DNA of 64,000 bases from Panorpa germanica (taxonomy: Eukaryota; Arthropoda; Insecta; Mecoptera; Panorpidae): NCBI GenBank assembly GCA_963678705.1, contig OY783215.1, positions 806,001 to 870,000 on the forward strand, in the 5' to 3' direction. The translations under genes and the position numbers were made by a program. Below the pieces are notes generated by a model, which worked only from the letters and a program-made list of their open reading frames with translations, made no database searches and was not told where the DNA came from. This document shows, one piece after another, positions 1 through 12,589 of this stretch. The first letter of the stretch is position 1. Each line of letters begins with the position of its first letter.

Positions 1-498
1 AAAAACAAAAAAATATACTTCGATTTAATAATTATTATTTATTGCTTATTAACAATTATTATTTTAAAATTAAATTTATAAAATGATAGATTTAAATCGG
101 TCAGTTTAAACTTAAGAATGTTTAGAAAAAGTGCTTTTACATCGTTACGATGTCGTTAGCAAGTAACTGCAATGTATGTTTTTAAACAAATATTCTTATT
201 ATTACAGCTTTGGTCGTTAGAAAGTGAGGAAATAAGCAAAATATTCCAACACGTCTTTACTTTATTATTATTAGTTGACATCAATTAAATGATCTCATTT
301 AACTACTAAAAAAACTAATGAATTTAAAAAAAAAAAGTGTATTTATGTATCAATCATTTTAATACTTTTGTGTGTATACTTTATAAAAACATTTTATGCT
401 TTAGGGTTATAATATTTCAAAAATTAATATCTGAAAAAACAAAATAGATTATTCATACTGAAATATTTTAAATTAAAGGAGAGTGCATAAAGAAAAAA
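1..498. other. AT-rich stretch downstream of the last visible SA exon
   Basis: Very AT-rich sequence with no convincing coding exon on either strand. The SA exon next to it ends in a good minus-strand donor (GTAAGA), so this is probably the last SA intron. A very short terminal SA exon hidden here cannot be excluded. Confidence 0.5.
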
Positions 499-504
499 TC
501 TTAC

Positions 505-3500
505 CCAGCGTTATACTCTGGATCAGAATCAGCAGCTTCAATATCTGCTTCTTCTTCATCATCAACGGGACCAACATCTTTCTTACGCCTCGTATATGCT
601 CTCTTTGAAGTTACAGGTGGAGCATCACTTTCACCATGTACTAAAGAATTTCTGTACATTAGCAATGGTTGCCAATCTTCACCACGACTGGAAGGCATAC
701 CTGCAGCAATACGTCGGTCCAAAAAGGTTAATCTGTATTAAAATAAAGCAACTCTTTAGTAATTTTTATATTTAAAATGATTGAAAAATTCTGTTTGTTT
801 TCTTACGAACGTACACAACTTTTTTATCTTGCTTTAAAAGTTTGTTTGTAAACTCAGTTAGAATTTCCAAAAATGGTAGGTATGGTGGTGGTGCCATAGG
901 ATCATCCAATCCTTCTGGCACTGTAACTGCAAACAGTATACCTGCCCGATGAAGTGCTGTAATTGCTTCACGGTTCTTTACAGCATCTAAGCCAAATGAG
1001 AGAGCAAATCGCTTTGCTAACTCCTGCGAAGTGATTAAATTTCACGTATTAAAATTATTTGAGAAACTTTTTTACATTTAAATATATCGTCAAATCTGTC
1101 TACCTTAAGATCTATAAACTCTTGAGTATTCTTTGGAACCCGAGCACCTGCTGGTAAATTTCCTTGCATGTCTTTAAAGAGTCCTGTTAAACTCAAACAC
1201 ATTGTCATCGCACAATTTACTTTATTAATTTCCCGTGCTTTTCCAAGTGTTGATTTAATAATGTCACCATAGTCGTTGTAACACTAAAAAAAAATTAAAT
1301 GCAAGTAGAAATCATCTTTAAAGATATTTGAATTAATTATTGACAATATGCTCGTATCACGTAAGTATGATTTATGTGTGGATTCAATTTGGCAAACATG
1401 CAGTTTAAACTTACTTTAACGTAGTGCTTAAAAACATCTGCTGCAGCTTGTGTAGGAATAATATTATATACAATTAGTTTACAGAAAGCAGCAAGGAAAT
1501 TTCTGCGCTTGTGCAGTTCTTCAATTCTAGTTTCATCATGTCCTTCTGCATATATTAATAACTTATATTTACTTTATTAAGATGTAGTATAAATGTATTA
1601 CTAATTTATAAATACCGTCATGTTGTAAAATAAAGACATAATTTTGAACAAAACCATTCAAAAGCGCTTGCATCGTTATATCTGGTTCATAAATTAAAGA
1701 ATGTAATAATTCTGGATTGGATTCAACACCAAGTTGATCAGAAAATACAATTGCTAAATCGCAAATTGATGAATAAGCCTAAAATGTTAACATAAAATTA
1801 CCAAAAAACAAAAATTGTACATATTCACTTGTATATATGAACTTACAGCTTCCCGTAATTCAGGATCATGTACGTGTTTAATAACATCTTTGCAGCAATC
1901 TAGATACTGATTCAAATGATCTTTTAAATCTTGAGCTTCTGTAACAGCGTTGACTCCACCTTCTGCAGCTTGTTCAACTTGTACCAAACCCCAATTAATT
2001 GAATAAAAACAAGATTCAATACAATATTTCAGTGCCTAAAAACATTTTGTTGATTATATTATGGATTCTTTAAAGAAAAACTTCTTTTTTTTTCTACAAA
2101 CCTCAACAGGCAAACTTCTTTCAGTGCAACCCATTCGGCATTCATCTATATCTGTGAAAAAGAAACTCCACAAATTCCATTGGTTTAAATTATGACAAGA
2201 ATACATAATCGACACTTTCTTTAAGCTGTTTGTTACATTAAATATTTCATCATCATCTGGTGTTTCTTCCTGTAATTACAAATTGAGAAACGCAACATGG
2301 CATGAAACCAAAATTTTAATCATATAACATTAAATTGTATGTATATTTAATACATATTTACCCCGGCAATCAAATTACGCCATTCATCAATAGCTTCCTT
2401 GTATCTGTTAACACAATGATCAATTATGGTCTCCCGTACAACATTGCATCGCATAAATATAGCATTGCCATCTTTACATAAATATTCCAGTGTTTTGCTG
2501 CAGGTCTCTAAAACATCTGTTTCTGTATGATTATGAATAATATCCTTCAGTTTATTCAGCAAGGCTTGAAGATTCTAAAAAAGTAACCACTGTTTAGAGA
2601 ATTCTGCAATTAAGACTATTATAATTAAGGGACGACTTTCAACTAACATTTTCTTGGCGAGACGTTGTGTAAATATCAAGATCGAAATATTGTGGTATCG
2701 ATAATAAGTTAGTTAATTTTTCTGGATCAACTCCATATCTTTGAAGCAGTTGCGGCAACGTTTGTATGTAGTGTTCTGTTAAGCGTATCTTGTCATCTGA
2801 AACTTGTTTCTGTTCACGTGCACTTAGATTCTGAAAAAATATAAAAGTTGAAATGAAAATTTAAGAAAATTTAATAAACACACATAAAGAAAAAAATGAT
2901 CTATACCATTTTTCTATTTGATCCTCTTCCAACAGGTGGTTCACCAGTTGCCGCTTGTCTTACACAACAAACCATAATTTCTATTAAGCTAGATTCTTGC
3001 TTATTATCCAGTGCTTCCTCCATCGGACCAGGCTCTTCAAGGAGGAGGTCCGTCATACATTCCCAGTCTTTCATCATAGGATTACTTTCAATGAGAGAAT
3101 CCACAAGATAAGCACCATGTTCATGAAGCTGTTAATACGAAACTCTTAGTATGAAATGTTTATTCATAAACGAAATGCAATATTAAAATAATGTTCCAAA
3201 CCTCAGATTCGATAAAAAATTGAACCAAATCTCTAATCAAAGGAGTATTAGGTAATCTTTTTTTTCCACGTTTTGTCTTTACATCAACTGTATCGCTGTC
3301 TGGAGTGAATAAGTGAACATTTAAAAACTCTCCAGCGGCCTGAGCCACAGCTCTATGAGAAGAGTACACCAATTCATAGACATGCTCACTATCTTTATCC
3401 GTAAGTATATCATTCTGCGTCCTGAAAAGATTACAAGTGAAATAAACGATCTTATAAGATTATTTTATATGAAAATATATTTTATGGAACTCACTTTAAA

Positions 3501-5294
3501 ATACTTATTACTAATCTGACAGCGTGAACAGCAACGTCATATTCCTTATCTAATGTCATAGCTACAATTCTGTCTTTAAATTTGCTCGTGAAAAGCTCCA
3601 ATTTGCCCTTAAGTTCTTCTGTTGCATATAACGGTAACAATGCTTGTAAACATTTCAACCGCACTTCACCAACCTTATAAACAAATCACAATAATTTTAT
3701 ATTCACAACGAAGAGAACGCGAGGATGACGTTAATAGAGAAATGTTTTTATTGTTTTTTTTAAATATTCATATTAGAAATAAGGGAATTGTGAGGAAAGA
3801 ATGTAAACCCTAACGGCAAGAAACATTAAATAATTATATACATACAAACAATTTTATATTGGTTTAAATGATTGTAATAAATATATCAACCTTGTCATGT
3901 AGCGTCCAGCCAATGTATTTCAGATAAGAATCATCTAAGAAGTTCTGATGAAATTTATGCATCCATATTCCAATTTCAGCCATAGATATGGATCTTATTT
4001 CGGGTAGAGTATCTCTGTACCTATGTACAAATACGGATTTAAACATGTATGTCAACATGTTTTTAATTTCATCCATATTTTCTTCCAGTTCCGTCCTTTT
4101 TGCTATCAGTGACTCCAATCTATCTGTTGCTCGTTTATCTCTGGCTTTAAGACGTTCCGCTTCATATTGACGAACAGAATTATCACAATTAACAGACACG
4201 AGAAGAGCTACATCTACTAATGCTGTCATTAGCTTCATTGCTGTGGATCAGTAAATTCATATTAAATGAAAACATACCCAGGGCACCATGAAGATGTTAC
4301 TAGTAAATACCTGCTAATGTAGCTGTGTGTCGGAATGCTCTTACTTGTGAATCAGATAATCCTGTTAGCAATGAAATGACGTTGTCCATCAGAAACTGGT
4401 CGTATATGATCGAATATTGACACTGTTTTACTAATGTTTGCACAAACTCACAAAAATTTTGTCTAAACTTTTTCCATCCTTGTCCTGTCATTATTAAAGG
4501 ATATTCACCACTTTCCTGCAATTAATAGCTATATAATATGAATCAAACCAGATAAATTTAATAGAAAAATACTTCGATGTTTATACCTCATCAAACTCTT
4601 CAGTCATTTTTCTAATAATCGCTGTATGTTCAAGATCTCGCTGCATTTGTGGAGTAATTCGTCCTTTACATCCACTTGCATTTATAAAGAACTGCATTAA
4701 AGATATAAGAGCTGTTTCACGATCTATCTTGTAGGTCTCAATCCAATCATCTACAATTGTCTGAAATAATACAAGAAGCAATCATTGGTAATGCTGCACA
4801 TAAGAAAATAAAATAATTTGTAAATTTCACTTACTGGCATTGCAGCCTTGCTGTTGCGTAAAACATAGTATAAACTGTTTTCGTCTTCGGAGTACGTTTC
4901 TTGCAGAGGTTTACGTCCTGCCTTACGTTTACGTGGCGGCTCTGTCGCAGCTGCTTGTGCCGCTATTCTAGGGTTAACAGGTGATACATAAGTTACACCT
5001 TTTGCTCGGGATCGGGTTACTCTTCCACCTTTTGGAGTAGGCGGGCTTTCCATTCCAGGAGAGCTCATTTCTGAACTGCCATGATCAGTATTATCTTGAT
5101 AATCTCTAATGCAAAAAAAATAAATATGTTATAATCGCAATATTTTAATGTTTAATTAATAATACGCAAAAGTAAACCTACTCATGTGAGCTTACACCAT
5201 GCTCAACCACAGGAGTCATGGGTGTCATTGGACTTTCATATTCTGGAGGGATGGGATCATCCATCCGAATGCGCTTTCCTCCCCGGCGGTGCAT
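505..5294 (-). CDS. SA: Cohesin subunit SA / STAG (stromalin), 3' end open
   Basis: HEAT-repeat subunit of cohesin that binds the RAD21 kleisin and holds sister chromatids together in the nucleus. Seventeen minus-strand coding exons: 5182-5294, 4835-5105, 4588-4760, 4311-4515, 3891-4240, 3495-3673, 3202-3421, 2907-3128, 2648-2830, 2362-2574, 2102-2269, 1847-2035, 1616-1778, 1415-1545, 1104-1283, 807-1023 and 505-732. The start is the ATG at 5294, followed by a basic and proline-rich N-terminus ([13 protein letters not shown]). The STAG core follows, with readable stretches such as [24 protein letters not shown] and [13 protein letters not shown]. The tail is acidic and basic ([17 protein letters not shown]). 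About 1,135 residues are visible, close to the usual STAG length, but a donor at 504 shows that at least one more exon follows. Inner exon edges may be off by a base or two. Confidence 0.93.
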
Positions 5295-6426
5295 ATTGTG
5301 TTATCTAGAGATATTGATACGTAAACACAGTTAAACCGCCAAAACAAGTTACGACAAGTAAGGAATTACAAAAATCATAATGCAATTAAAACAAAATTCT
5401 AATCAAACGTTTTCATTTTGCTTTAAGAATTGTAAGAAATGTAATATAGAACATAAATTATTACGAACGGTACTTATTAAATAGTATTTATTGTTATGTC
5501 AAACACAATGTATACAAATATTTCAGCAGACTTACTTTTGAGTTTATAAATAAAGTAGGTAAGTTTTAATAATTTTCAAAGACTGTAAATGAAAAATTGA
5601 ACACTTAATTAAAATTAGTCAATTAACTTGACATATTGCTAAATAGAAAAATTTATACAAAAATCATACAAGCGCACAAATTGGATACAAAATGACATTA
5701 TGCCATTATTTGAGAATATTCGGTTGGTACACCGTGAACGAATTAATATCAGAGACAACGAGACGACAAAAAACTTTCTTTGTTACGTTTTTAGCTTGTG
5801 TGCCCCATTTTTGAAAATATATTTATTATATTTGCTGCTCACTATTGCCTTTATATAAAACACAAATAATCAAAATAATATTAAAGAGTTCATTTGCATT
5901 TATTTAGATTAGGGCAAATAAAATAAAGAGATTGAGAGAGCAACTATTAATTATTTGTTTTCTAAAGTATGTAAGATTACACTACACTAACTACGTTCCT
6001 AACATGTTGTGTGCTAACATAAGATATTGCTGAACGCCGAATTAATTTGCTTTTCTATCGAATATGAGGTTTCTTTAGTATTGTATTTAATTTATTATGA
6101 TTTATTAACATATGGTGCACATTAACAGCTTCATGAAGATGGTGCTTCTCAAAGACTAGTAGTTTCTCTTGCAGACTCCTATTCAAAGGAATGCTATTGG
6201 ACCTCCTCGTTAAAGAACATGTTCTAATGGAGAGGCACTGGATAATAAGAAATAAACTGGCTTGACAGAAATGTTTTATTGTGTAAGAAAAGCTGCAACT
6301 AGTCGCAGAAATTGAAAAAAAAAACATGAAATACAAAATCTTATTCTATTTATTATACCATAAAATACATACTATTTAAAAGTTATAAAATCTAATGATT
6401 TTTTCTTTATACATATCGTCTTAGTC
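5295..6426. other. Intergenic stretch between SA and NOP10
   Basis: Holds the SA upstream region and the NOP10 3' flank. It is AT-rich and I see no coding exon supported by homology. A 93-codon minus-strand frame at 6055-6336 sits just past NOP10; it resembles no family I know and its composition is not clearly coding. Confidence 0.5.
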
Positions 6427-7064
6427 TTAATAAACTGGTTCTGGCTGTTGTGTGACGAGAAGTTTAAATCTCCTTTTAATTACCATCCTCTGGCGAGAGT
6501 ATTTATCCTCCGGGGAAAAGCGTGCTGAAAACATAGATAACTATTATAATTTCTAATATAAACGTGTAACATCTAAGAAAATATTTTAGCATACAGTATT
6601 ATTCATTTTCTTTCTATTTCAGTTTCTCTATCTCTAACAGGTGTATGTTAATAAGTCCCGGACATAAAAATTGTATAGGTAGATTAAATTTTAAACAAAT
6701 TGAAAGTAAAGTCATGATTTCATTTTCACTTGAAATACTGTTAAAATCGTAACTATAGATTTGCGTTTTTTTTATCAACGATAGAGAAGAAGAGAAATAA
6801 TTGCTTGTAATATGTATTAATCACGAATGACTTATTTATAAATATAGACGATGTATGCAGTAGGTGTTTTTTACTTACCAGGATGTGCCGAAAAGGTAGG
6901 CTTTCCTTCATTATCAAACTTCTGCAAGATAATTATAAATTAAGTGAGTATTACAAATGATTACAAAGCTAACCTAAAATATTACAATTTAACATCATGT
7001 TAATACATACCTTTAAAGTATAGACACGTTGTCCTTTCTCGTTCAAAGAGTACATTAAATACAT
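6427..7064 (-). CDS. NOP10: H/ACA ribonucleoprotein subunit 3 (NOP10)
   Basis: Small core protein of H/ACA snoRNPs in the nucleolus and Cajal bodies. It works with dyskerin, NHP2 and GAR1 in rRNA pseudouridylation. Three exons, 7011-7064, 6879-6921 and 6427-6524, join in phase to 195 nt, giving 64 residues plus stop, exactly the usual NOP10 length. Exon 1 reads [18 protein letters not shown]. Exon 2 gives [14 protein letters not shown] and exon 3 gives [20 protein letters not shown] and a QQPEPVY end. These match the conserved NOP10 blocks almost residue for residue. Splice sites are standard (GTATGT, GTAAGT; TTGCAG, TTCAG). The ATG at 7064 is chosen over an upstream in-frame ATG because it gives the family N-terminus. 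Confidence 0.96.
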
Positions 7065-7759
7065 TTTCGGATATTTTCTTTTTGAGTATATATGAATTAT
7101 ATATGAAATACACGAGTGATGCTTATTTTCTAAAGCAAGAGTACAAATGTGCAAATGTACAAATTATTGTTAGAAGTTATTAATCGTTTTATTTATAGGT
7201 TAAGCTGGGTTATGTTCACAAACCACTGAATAATGAAATAATGAAATTGTGTGGTTTGTGGTTATGTTATATACTAAAATTTATAAAGAGAATAGAGCAG
7301 TAGAGTGTCAACAAAGTTATCATCACCGATAATGGAAACAGCGCCACCAGAGACCAGTTACTAGCGCCACCAGTTCATATGGAATCAATTTACAAAGTTA
7401 ATACAAAATATAAATATCTAGTGCTATATTATTGCAGAGCAAATATATATTTATATCAATTTATATATATATTATATTTCAACTATATGATAAATTAACT
7501 GTTTAACAAGCAATTATTTATTTTAGCGTTTTAGTTTTCGAAAAAACAAAAAAAAAAAAATAATACAAGTTTAATTGGGATTTTTACAAAAATGTAATTA
7601 TCAATTAAATTAAAAGAGTTAATAAGTATTAATTATATAAAAACAATAACAAGATAGATTTTTCAAATTACATTAAAATTACAATTACAAATTTATTAAG
7701 TGTTTGAAATGAATTATAAATATACAATTTTATTTCGGATTTCGATCTCATCGTCCGAA
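7065..7759. other. Intergenic stretch with a short inverted repeat upstream of NOP10
   Basis: AT-rich spacer. A perfect 10-bp inverted repeat (CACAAACCAC at 7217-7226, GTGGTTTGTG at 7251-7260) lies about 150 bp upstream of the NOP10 start, and AGCGCCACCAG occurs twice near 7334-7372. No gene is seen. Confidence 0.5.
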
Positions 7760-9283
7760 TCATTCTGAGGGTTTCGGTTTAGTATCCAAATGTTTTTTCA
7801 TGTGATAACGTAATTCATACGGCTGCGTAAATGCTTTATCGCATACAGTACAAATATGTTCTTTTAATCCAGTATGTGTAACCATATGTATCTTTAATTT
7901 AGAATTTGAATAAAAACCCTTATCGCAAATTTCGCAAATTGCTGTTACCTCTCCCGTGTGTTTCAACATGTGCATATTTAACGTAGACTTTCTTTTGAAC
8001 TTTGAAACACACATTGTGCAAGAAAATGGTCTTTCGTCGGAGTGAGTTTCCATATGGCCTACTAAATGAGTTTTATGTGCAAATCGAAAATTACAAATTT
8101 CACAAACAAATGGTTTCTCTAAAGTATGATGATTTCTAATATGATATCTTCGATTATTCCAATGTAAAAATTTCTTTCCACAAAAATTGCATTCATATCT
8201 TTTTTCTTTAGTATGTGTTCGAAGATGAATATTCAGAGCAGATGAATTAACGAATTTCTTTCCGCATGTTGTGCATAAGCATTTCTCTTTTCTTCTATGT
8301 TGTTTCAAATGCTCAATATATTCTTCTTTGGTTTTCAAACGAATATTGCATTTAGAGCACGTATTAGAATGCATTTTCTTATGAGCTGCAAGTTCTTTAT
8401 AACTATTACAACTCGTATGACATATTTGGCAAGTATGCACTTTGATTAATGTATCTTTTTTAATTTTTTTATTTCTTTTTACCGTTTTCTTCGATACTAC
8501 AGGATTTACCAAATCGTCGTTTAATGTATCTGCTACAATTATATCCAAAGGTAAAGGTAAACAGTCTTCCACTTTACCTAAATCTGTGTCTCCAGTATTT
8601 GTAGTTTCAAAATCTTCATCTTCGTGATTTTCTATATTTACTGAATCATCTGCGTTTATTTCAACTATTTCGTATTTCACATCATTATCAGAATCTAAAA
8701 AGAATGTTAAACAATTATTAAATTATGAATGGTTTATTTATTTATCATGCTGATATCAAGAATTGTCAACAAGACGTATAGCTACCATCTTTTTCTTGAA
8801 CAAGTTGTGTAAGTATATCTTCGGCGGTTTGGCATTTTATTCTGAATTCTAACGCACTATGTAAATGTGTGATGCATAATGAGCAAATCAATTGTGGAAA
8901 ATTATCATTCAACGTCACCTAAAAATATATGTCATAAGCAACACTTAAACACAAATTAAATGATGTTTCTTTAACATAATTAGATTATTAAATATAGTAG
9001 TTAATACAATTAAGTTTTAATTTAATAGAAAAAGATAAAATTAGTTGCAGTTTTAACTTATTAACAAAGAAGCAAAGGATATAAGTTATAAGATATTTAC
9101 ATTAAGCCCTGAACAGTTATTTAACAGATCACAAAAGCTCATATTATACTGTTCATCTAATTCCTCTATACCAAAAACTGGAAATAAAATTGCTTGATCC
9201 GTTAGACATATTCGGCATAATTTGTCCCAATCCGAAGTTAAATTTTCTATGTCAATTGATTGCACATCAGTTTCCATTGTCAA
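7760..9283 (-). CDS. ZAD C2H2 zinc-finger protein, copy A of three
   Basis: Predicted nuclear DNA-binding protein of the insect ZAD-ZNF class. Exons 9101-9283, 8786-8918 and 7760-8694 join in phase to 416 residues. Exons 1 and 2 encode the ZAD domain. Its four zinc-binding cysteines come as a CRIC pair (LCRICLTDQAILFPVF) and a CSLC pair (LICSLCITH). ZADs usually mediate dimerisation. An acidic linker follows, then roughly eight C2H2 or C2HC-like fingers in exon 3, with THTG-type linkers towards the C-terminus (HMVTHTGLKEHIC). It lies head-to-tail with two close paralogues at 9.7-11.8 and 12.6-14.7 kb. A second in-frame ATG two codons downstream could also be the start. The target is unknown. 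Confidence 0.88.
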
Positions 9284-9675
9284 AATATCTGTATTGTATA
9301 TTAAGACGAACCCACAAAGTTACAAAGAACTGTAATTAAATAATTAGCATAACAAATCTGTGTTTACAACAATTAACTTTTTGACCATTTTTGACACAAA
9401 GCTCCACATAACCTAAACTGTCAAGAACGCAACAAAATTAACTAGAATGAACTAAAGATAATAGTTGCAAATAACTTCACACCGTTTCCTTTCTGTAACA
9501 TCATTTAAAATATAGACTGACATAGATAAATTAGATTTAAATTTGAAATGTTCAGTAATAATCTGTTCTATAACAATTATTATATACAAAACAAAAGACA
9601 AAAAACTAATTCTAAGAATGAAAGAAAAATTCAGCTTAATATTTTATTCATTTGTATAAAATATTCAAAGATTAC
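9284..9675. other. Spacer between zinc-finger copies A and B
   Basis: AT-rich 390-bp spacer holding the upstream region of copy A and the 3' flank of copy B. I see no coding exon or repeat in it. Confidence 0.4.
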
Positions 9676-11831
9676 TTAGGGCAAAGTCTCGGGAGTGTTT
9701 TCAGCCTGGGTTTTCCTGGTGCATGCATTGTCTAAATGTGTTTTCATGTGAGTGCGCAGAACATGTGCTTGTGAAAACCCTTTGTTGCACACAGAACAAA
9801 CAAAGTTCTTTTCTCCAGTATGCGTCACCATGTGTACTTTTACTCTATAATTTGAAAGAAACCCTTTATTGCAAACTTTACAAAACACTCGTTTTTCTCC
9901 GGTGTGCTTGAACATGTGCCTCTTTATTGACGACTTCCGTTTGAACTTTATATCACACATTGTACAACCAAACGGCTTTTCATTGGTATGAGTAGGCAAG
10001 TGTTCTACTAAGTGTCTTTTTTCTACGAAACGTTTATCACAAATATCACAAGCAAATGGTTTCTCAAAAGTGTGATACTTCCTAATGTGATACCTGCGCA
10101 TACTCCATTCTGCAAACTTTTTGCCACAATAACTACACTCATATCTTTGCTCTTTATTATGCCTTCGAAGATGTGCGTTTAAATTAGTATTATCACTGAA
10201 TTTCTTTCCACAAATCGTACACAAACATTTGTCCTTGGTGTGGGTCTTTTTGTGTTGTTTACACAAGTCTTTGTTTTTAAAAGCTTTTCCACATTCAGAA
10301 CACACATTTTCCTCATGTTCCTTGAAATGTTCTTTGTGTTCTTCAGCGCTGTTAAAACTAGTGTTACATTGCCAACATATATTGGCATGGATTTTCCTAT
10401 GGGCTCTCAGTTCTTTGTATTTGCAGGATACATGGCATATTGGGCAGATATGCACCTTTTTAATCCTCGAGAATGTAACATTTACTTTGTTTTTCACGGG
10501 ATTTTCTTTTTGTGGACAACACAGTTCCTTGTTTTTTAAAACTTTTCCAAATTCAGAGCATACATTTTTCTTATGTTTTTTATCATGGTCTTTGTGTTCT
10601 TCTACGCTGTTAAAACTAATGTTACATTTCCAACATGTATTGGCATGAGTTTTCCTATGGGCTCCTAGTTCTCTGTATTTGCAGGATACATGGCATATTG
10701 GACAGATATGCACTTTTTTAATTCTCGAGAATGTAACATTTATTTTTTTTTTCACGGGATTTTCTTTGTGTGAACAACACAATTCCTTGTTTTTTAAAAC
10801 TTTTCCACATTCGGAGCATACTTTTTCCTTATGTTTTTTATCATGGTCTTTGTGTTCTTCTACGCTTTTAAAATCAATGTTACATTTCCAGCACGCATTG
10901 GGATGTGACATTTTATGCGCTAGTAGTTCCCTATAAGTGCAAGTTTCATGACACAAGGTACAGGTAGTTACAGGTAGGTACTCTAATTTTTTATCTATAT
11001 TTTCATTCTTCGTTGGTAATGAGCTTGATGCGGTATTTTGGGTTTCCTTTTCTTCAGAGTCACTAACAAAACCTGTAAACTTATAACCGTCCTCTTCGTG
11101 ATATTTTGTATCAGGTTCTGCGTTGCTTTCTGTAACATCCGTTTCTTCGCATTTTATGACCGTCTTTAAGTCTGTATCAGAAAATTGAATAAAATAAAAT
11201 ATCTTTATTTTGGAGGTATTTATCCTAAGTCCCACAAATGGACACTCTCAAAGTATTTCTTTAAAAGATTCCTACCATTTCTTTTATAAAAGATTTCTGT
11301 TAACATCATTTCCGAAGATTGGCATTTTATTCTGAATTCTAGTGCGTGACGCATATGTGTAATACATAATGAGCAAATTAATTGCGGAAAATTGTCATTA
11401 GACGACACCTGAAAATTATGGACTTGCATTTAAATAATATATAATGTTGTTAATATTCGATTAGTATGAGAAAATCACATCTTTTCAAAAGTAATTGAAT
11501 TAGAAAATAGTAATGAAATATCTGTTAGATAGATACTAGATTAGCTACTAGTATAAGTACAACAATCGAGATATGTGTCAATGTTTTAACAACAGTCGCT
11601 ATATTGATTGTTTTAAAAATAATCACGTATTTTATTATTCAATAAAATATATACTTTAAGTGGCGAGCAGGTATTCAGCATTTCACAGAAACTCATATTG
11701 TACTGTTCATCTAACTCAACTAGATTAAACACAGGAAATAAAATTGCTTGGTCCGTTAAACATATTCGACATAATTTCTCCCAGTTGGAAACTATATTTT
11801 CAATATTAATTGACCGCATATCAGTATCCAT
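9676..11831 (-). CDS. ZAD C2H2 zinc-finger protein, copy B of three
   Basis: Same class and exon plan as copy A: 11655-11831, 11276-11408 (again exactly 133 nt) and 9676-11171. These join in phase to 601 residues. The ZAD again shows CRIC (KLCRICLTDQAILFPVF) and CSLC pairs. The extra length comes from a repeated block in the first half of exon 3. Each block has a CPICHVSCKYREL finger, a CWKCN finger, a CSECGKVLKNKELC unit and the spacer VTFSRIKKVHIC. In the second block CSECGK has become CSEFGK, so one zinc ligand is lost. About six regular fingers end the protein, with TGEK-type linkers (HMVTHTGEKNFVCSVCNKGF). The 3' acceptor is set at 11172 by phase and by match with copy C. Confidence 0.88.
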
Positions 11832-12589
11832 TGTTAAAAATATTTTTCGAGTACTAATCCAAAACTAAATATCACTAAACTACCCTTAAATTTTTTGACA
11901 TATAATGACAGATAAACAAAAAGAAGACATATTGTACAGCAAAAACCAAAGCCTAGTAAAAACAACAGGTGCAAACTATTATCTCTGGTGACAACAGAAA
12001 TATTTAGATCTATCTTCATACTGTTACAACCTATTGGATGACGTTTATAATGAATGCCAATCTAATCTTTATTTTGAAATTTTGCTAAAGAATAAAATAA
12101 ACATTTTAATTATTAATAATATAGGATTAAGTATATACACTAAAAGAAACTAGAATATTCCGTTTATAAACATAATAATAAAAATGTATTTAATACCAGA
12201 TTCTTTCGTCTTTATTCGAATTCACCGGTTTCGAAATGCTGCATATATAAGACATATTTCTTTTAAAGCACTCAATAGTTAGAACTTCATTTCGTTGCTA
12301 TGAATTCAATATGACTTCGAATGAAATGCGTATAATTAGCTGTAATATTTCATATTTCTTTATTTTAAAGTTACTATCTCCGACAAGTTTGAGTTGCGCG
12401 AAAACTTAAACTATCTGCTTAATACGTAATAATAAACACAGTAACTTTATATATTGAATAAATTTATATTTAAATTATAATATACAAAAAGAATACCTTA
12501 TATTTGAAAAACGTATTTTTCAAGACATTATAAATAAATATGAGAAAATGTAAAGACTTAGGAGAGTATCACGCAGTTCCATCAAGTTC
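11832..12589. other. Spacer between zinc-finger copies B and C
   Basis: AT-rich spacer of about 760 bp with the copy B upstream region and the copy C 3' flank. No coding exon or repeat unit was recognised. Confidence 0.4.

Noticed and set aside
6055..6336. A 93-codon minus-strand frame downstream of NOP10
   Set aside because: No recognisable domain, composition not clearly coding, and no splice context linking it to either neighbour.
7217..7260. The 10-bp inverted repeat upstream of NOP10 as an H/ACA RNA or terminator
   Set aside because: There is one short stem only, with no box H or ACA at the expected distances; likely chance or a small repeat end.
10229..10936. Plus-strand open frames across the third exon of zinc-finger copy B
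   Set aside because: They are antisense to a well-supported finger array, and their repeats simply mirror the repeated block on the minus strand.
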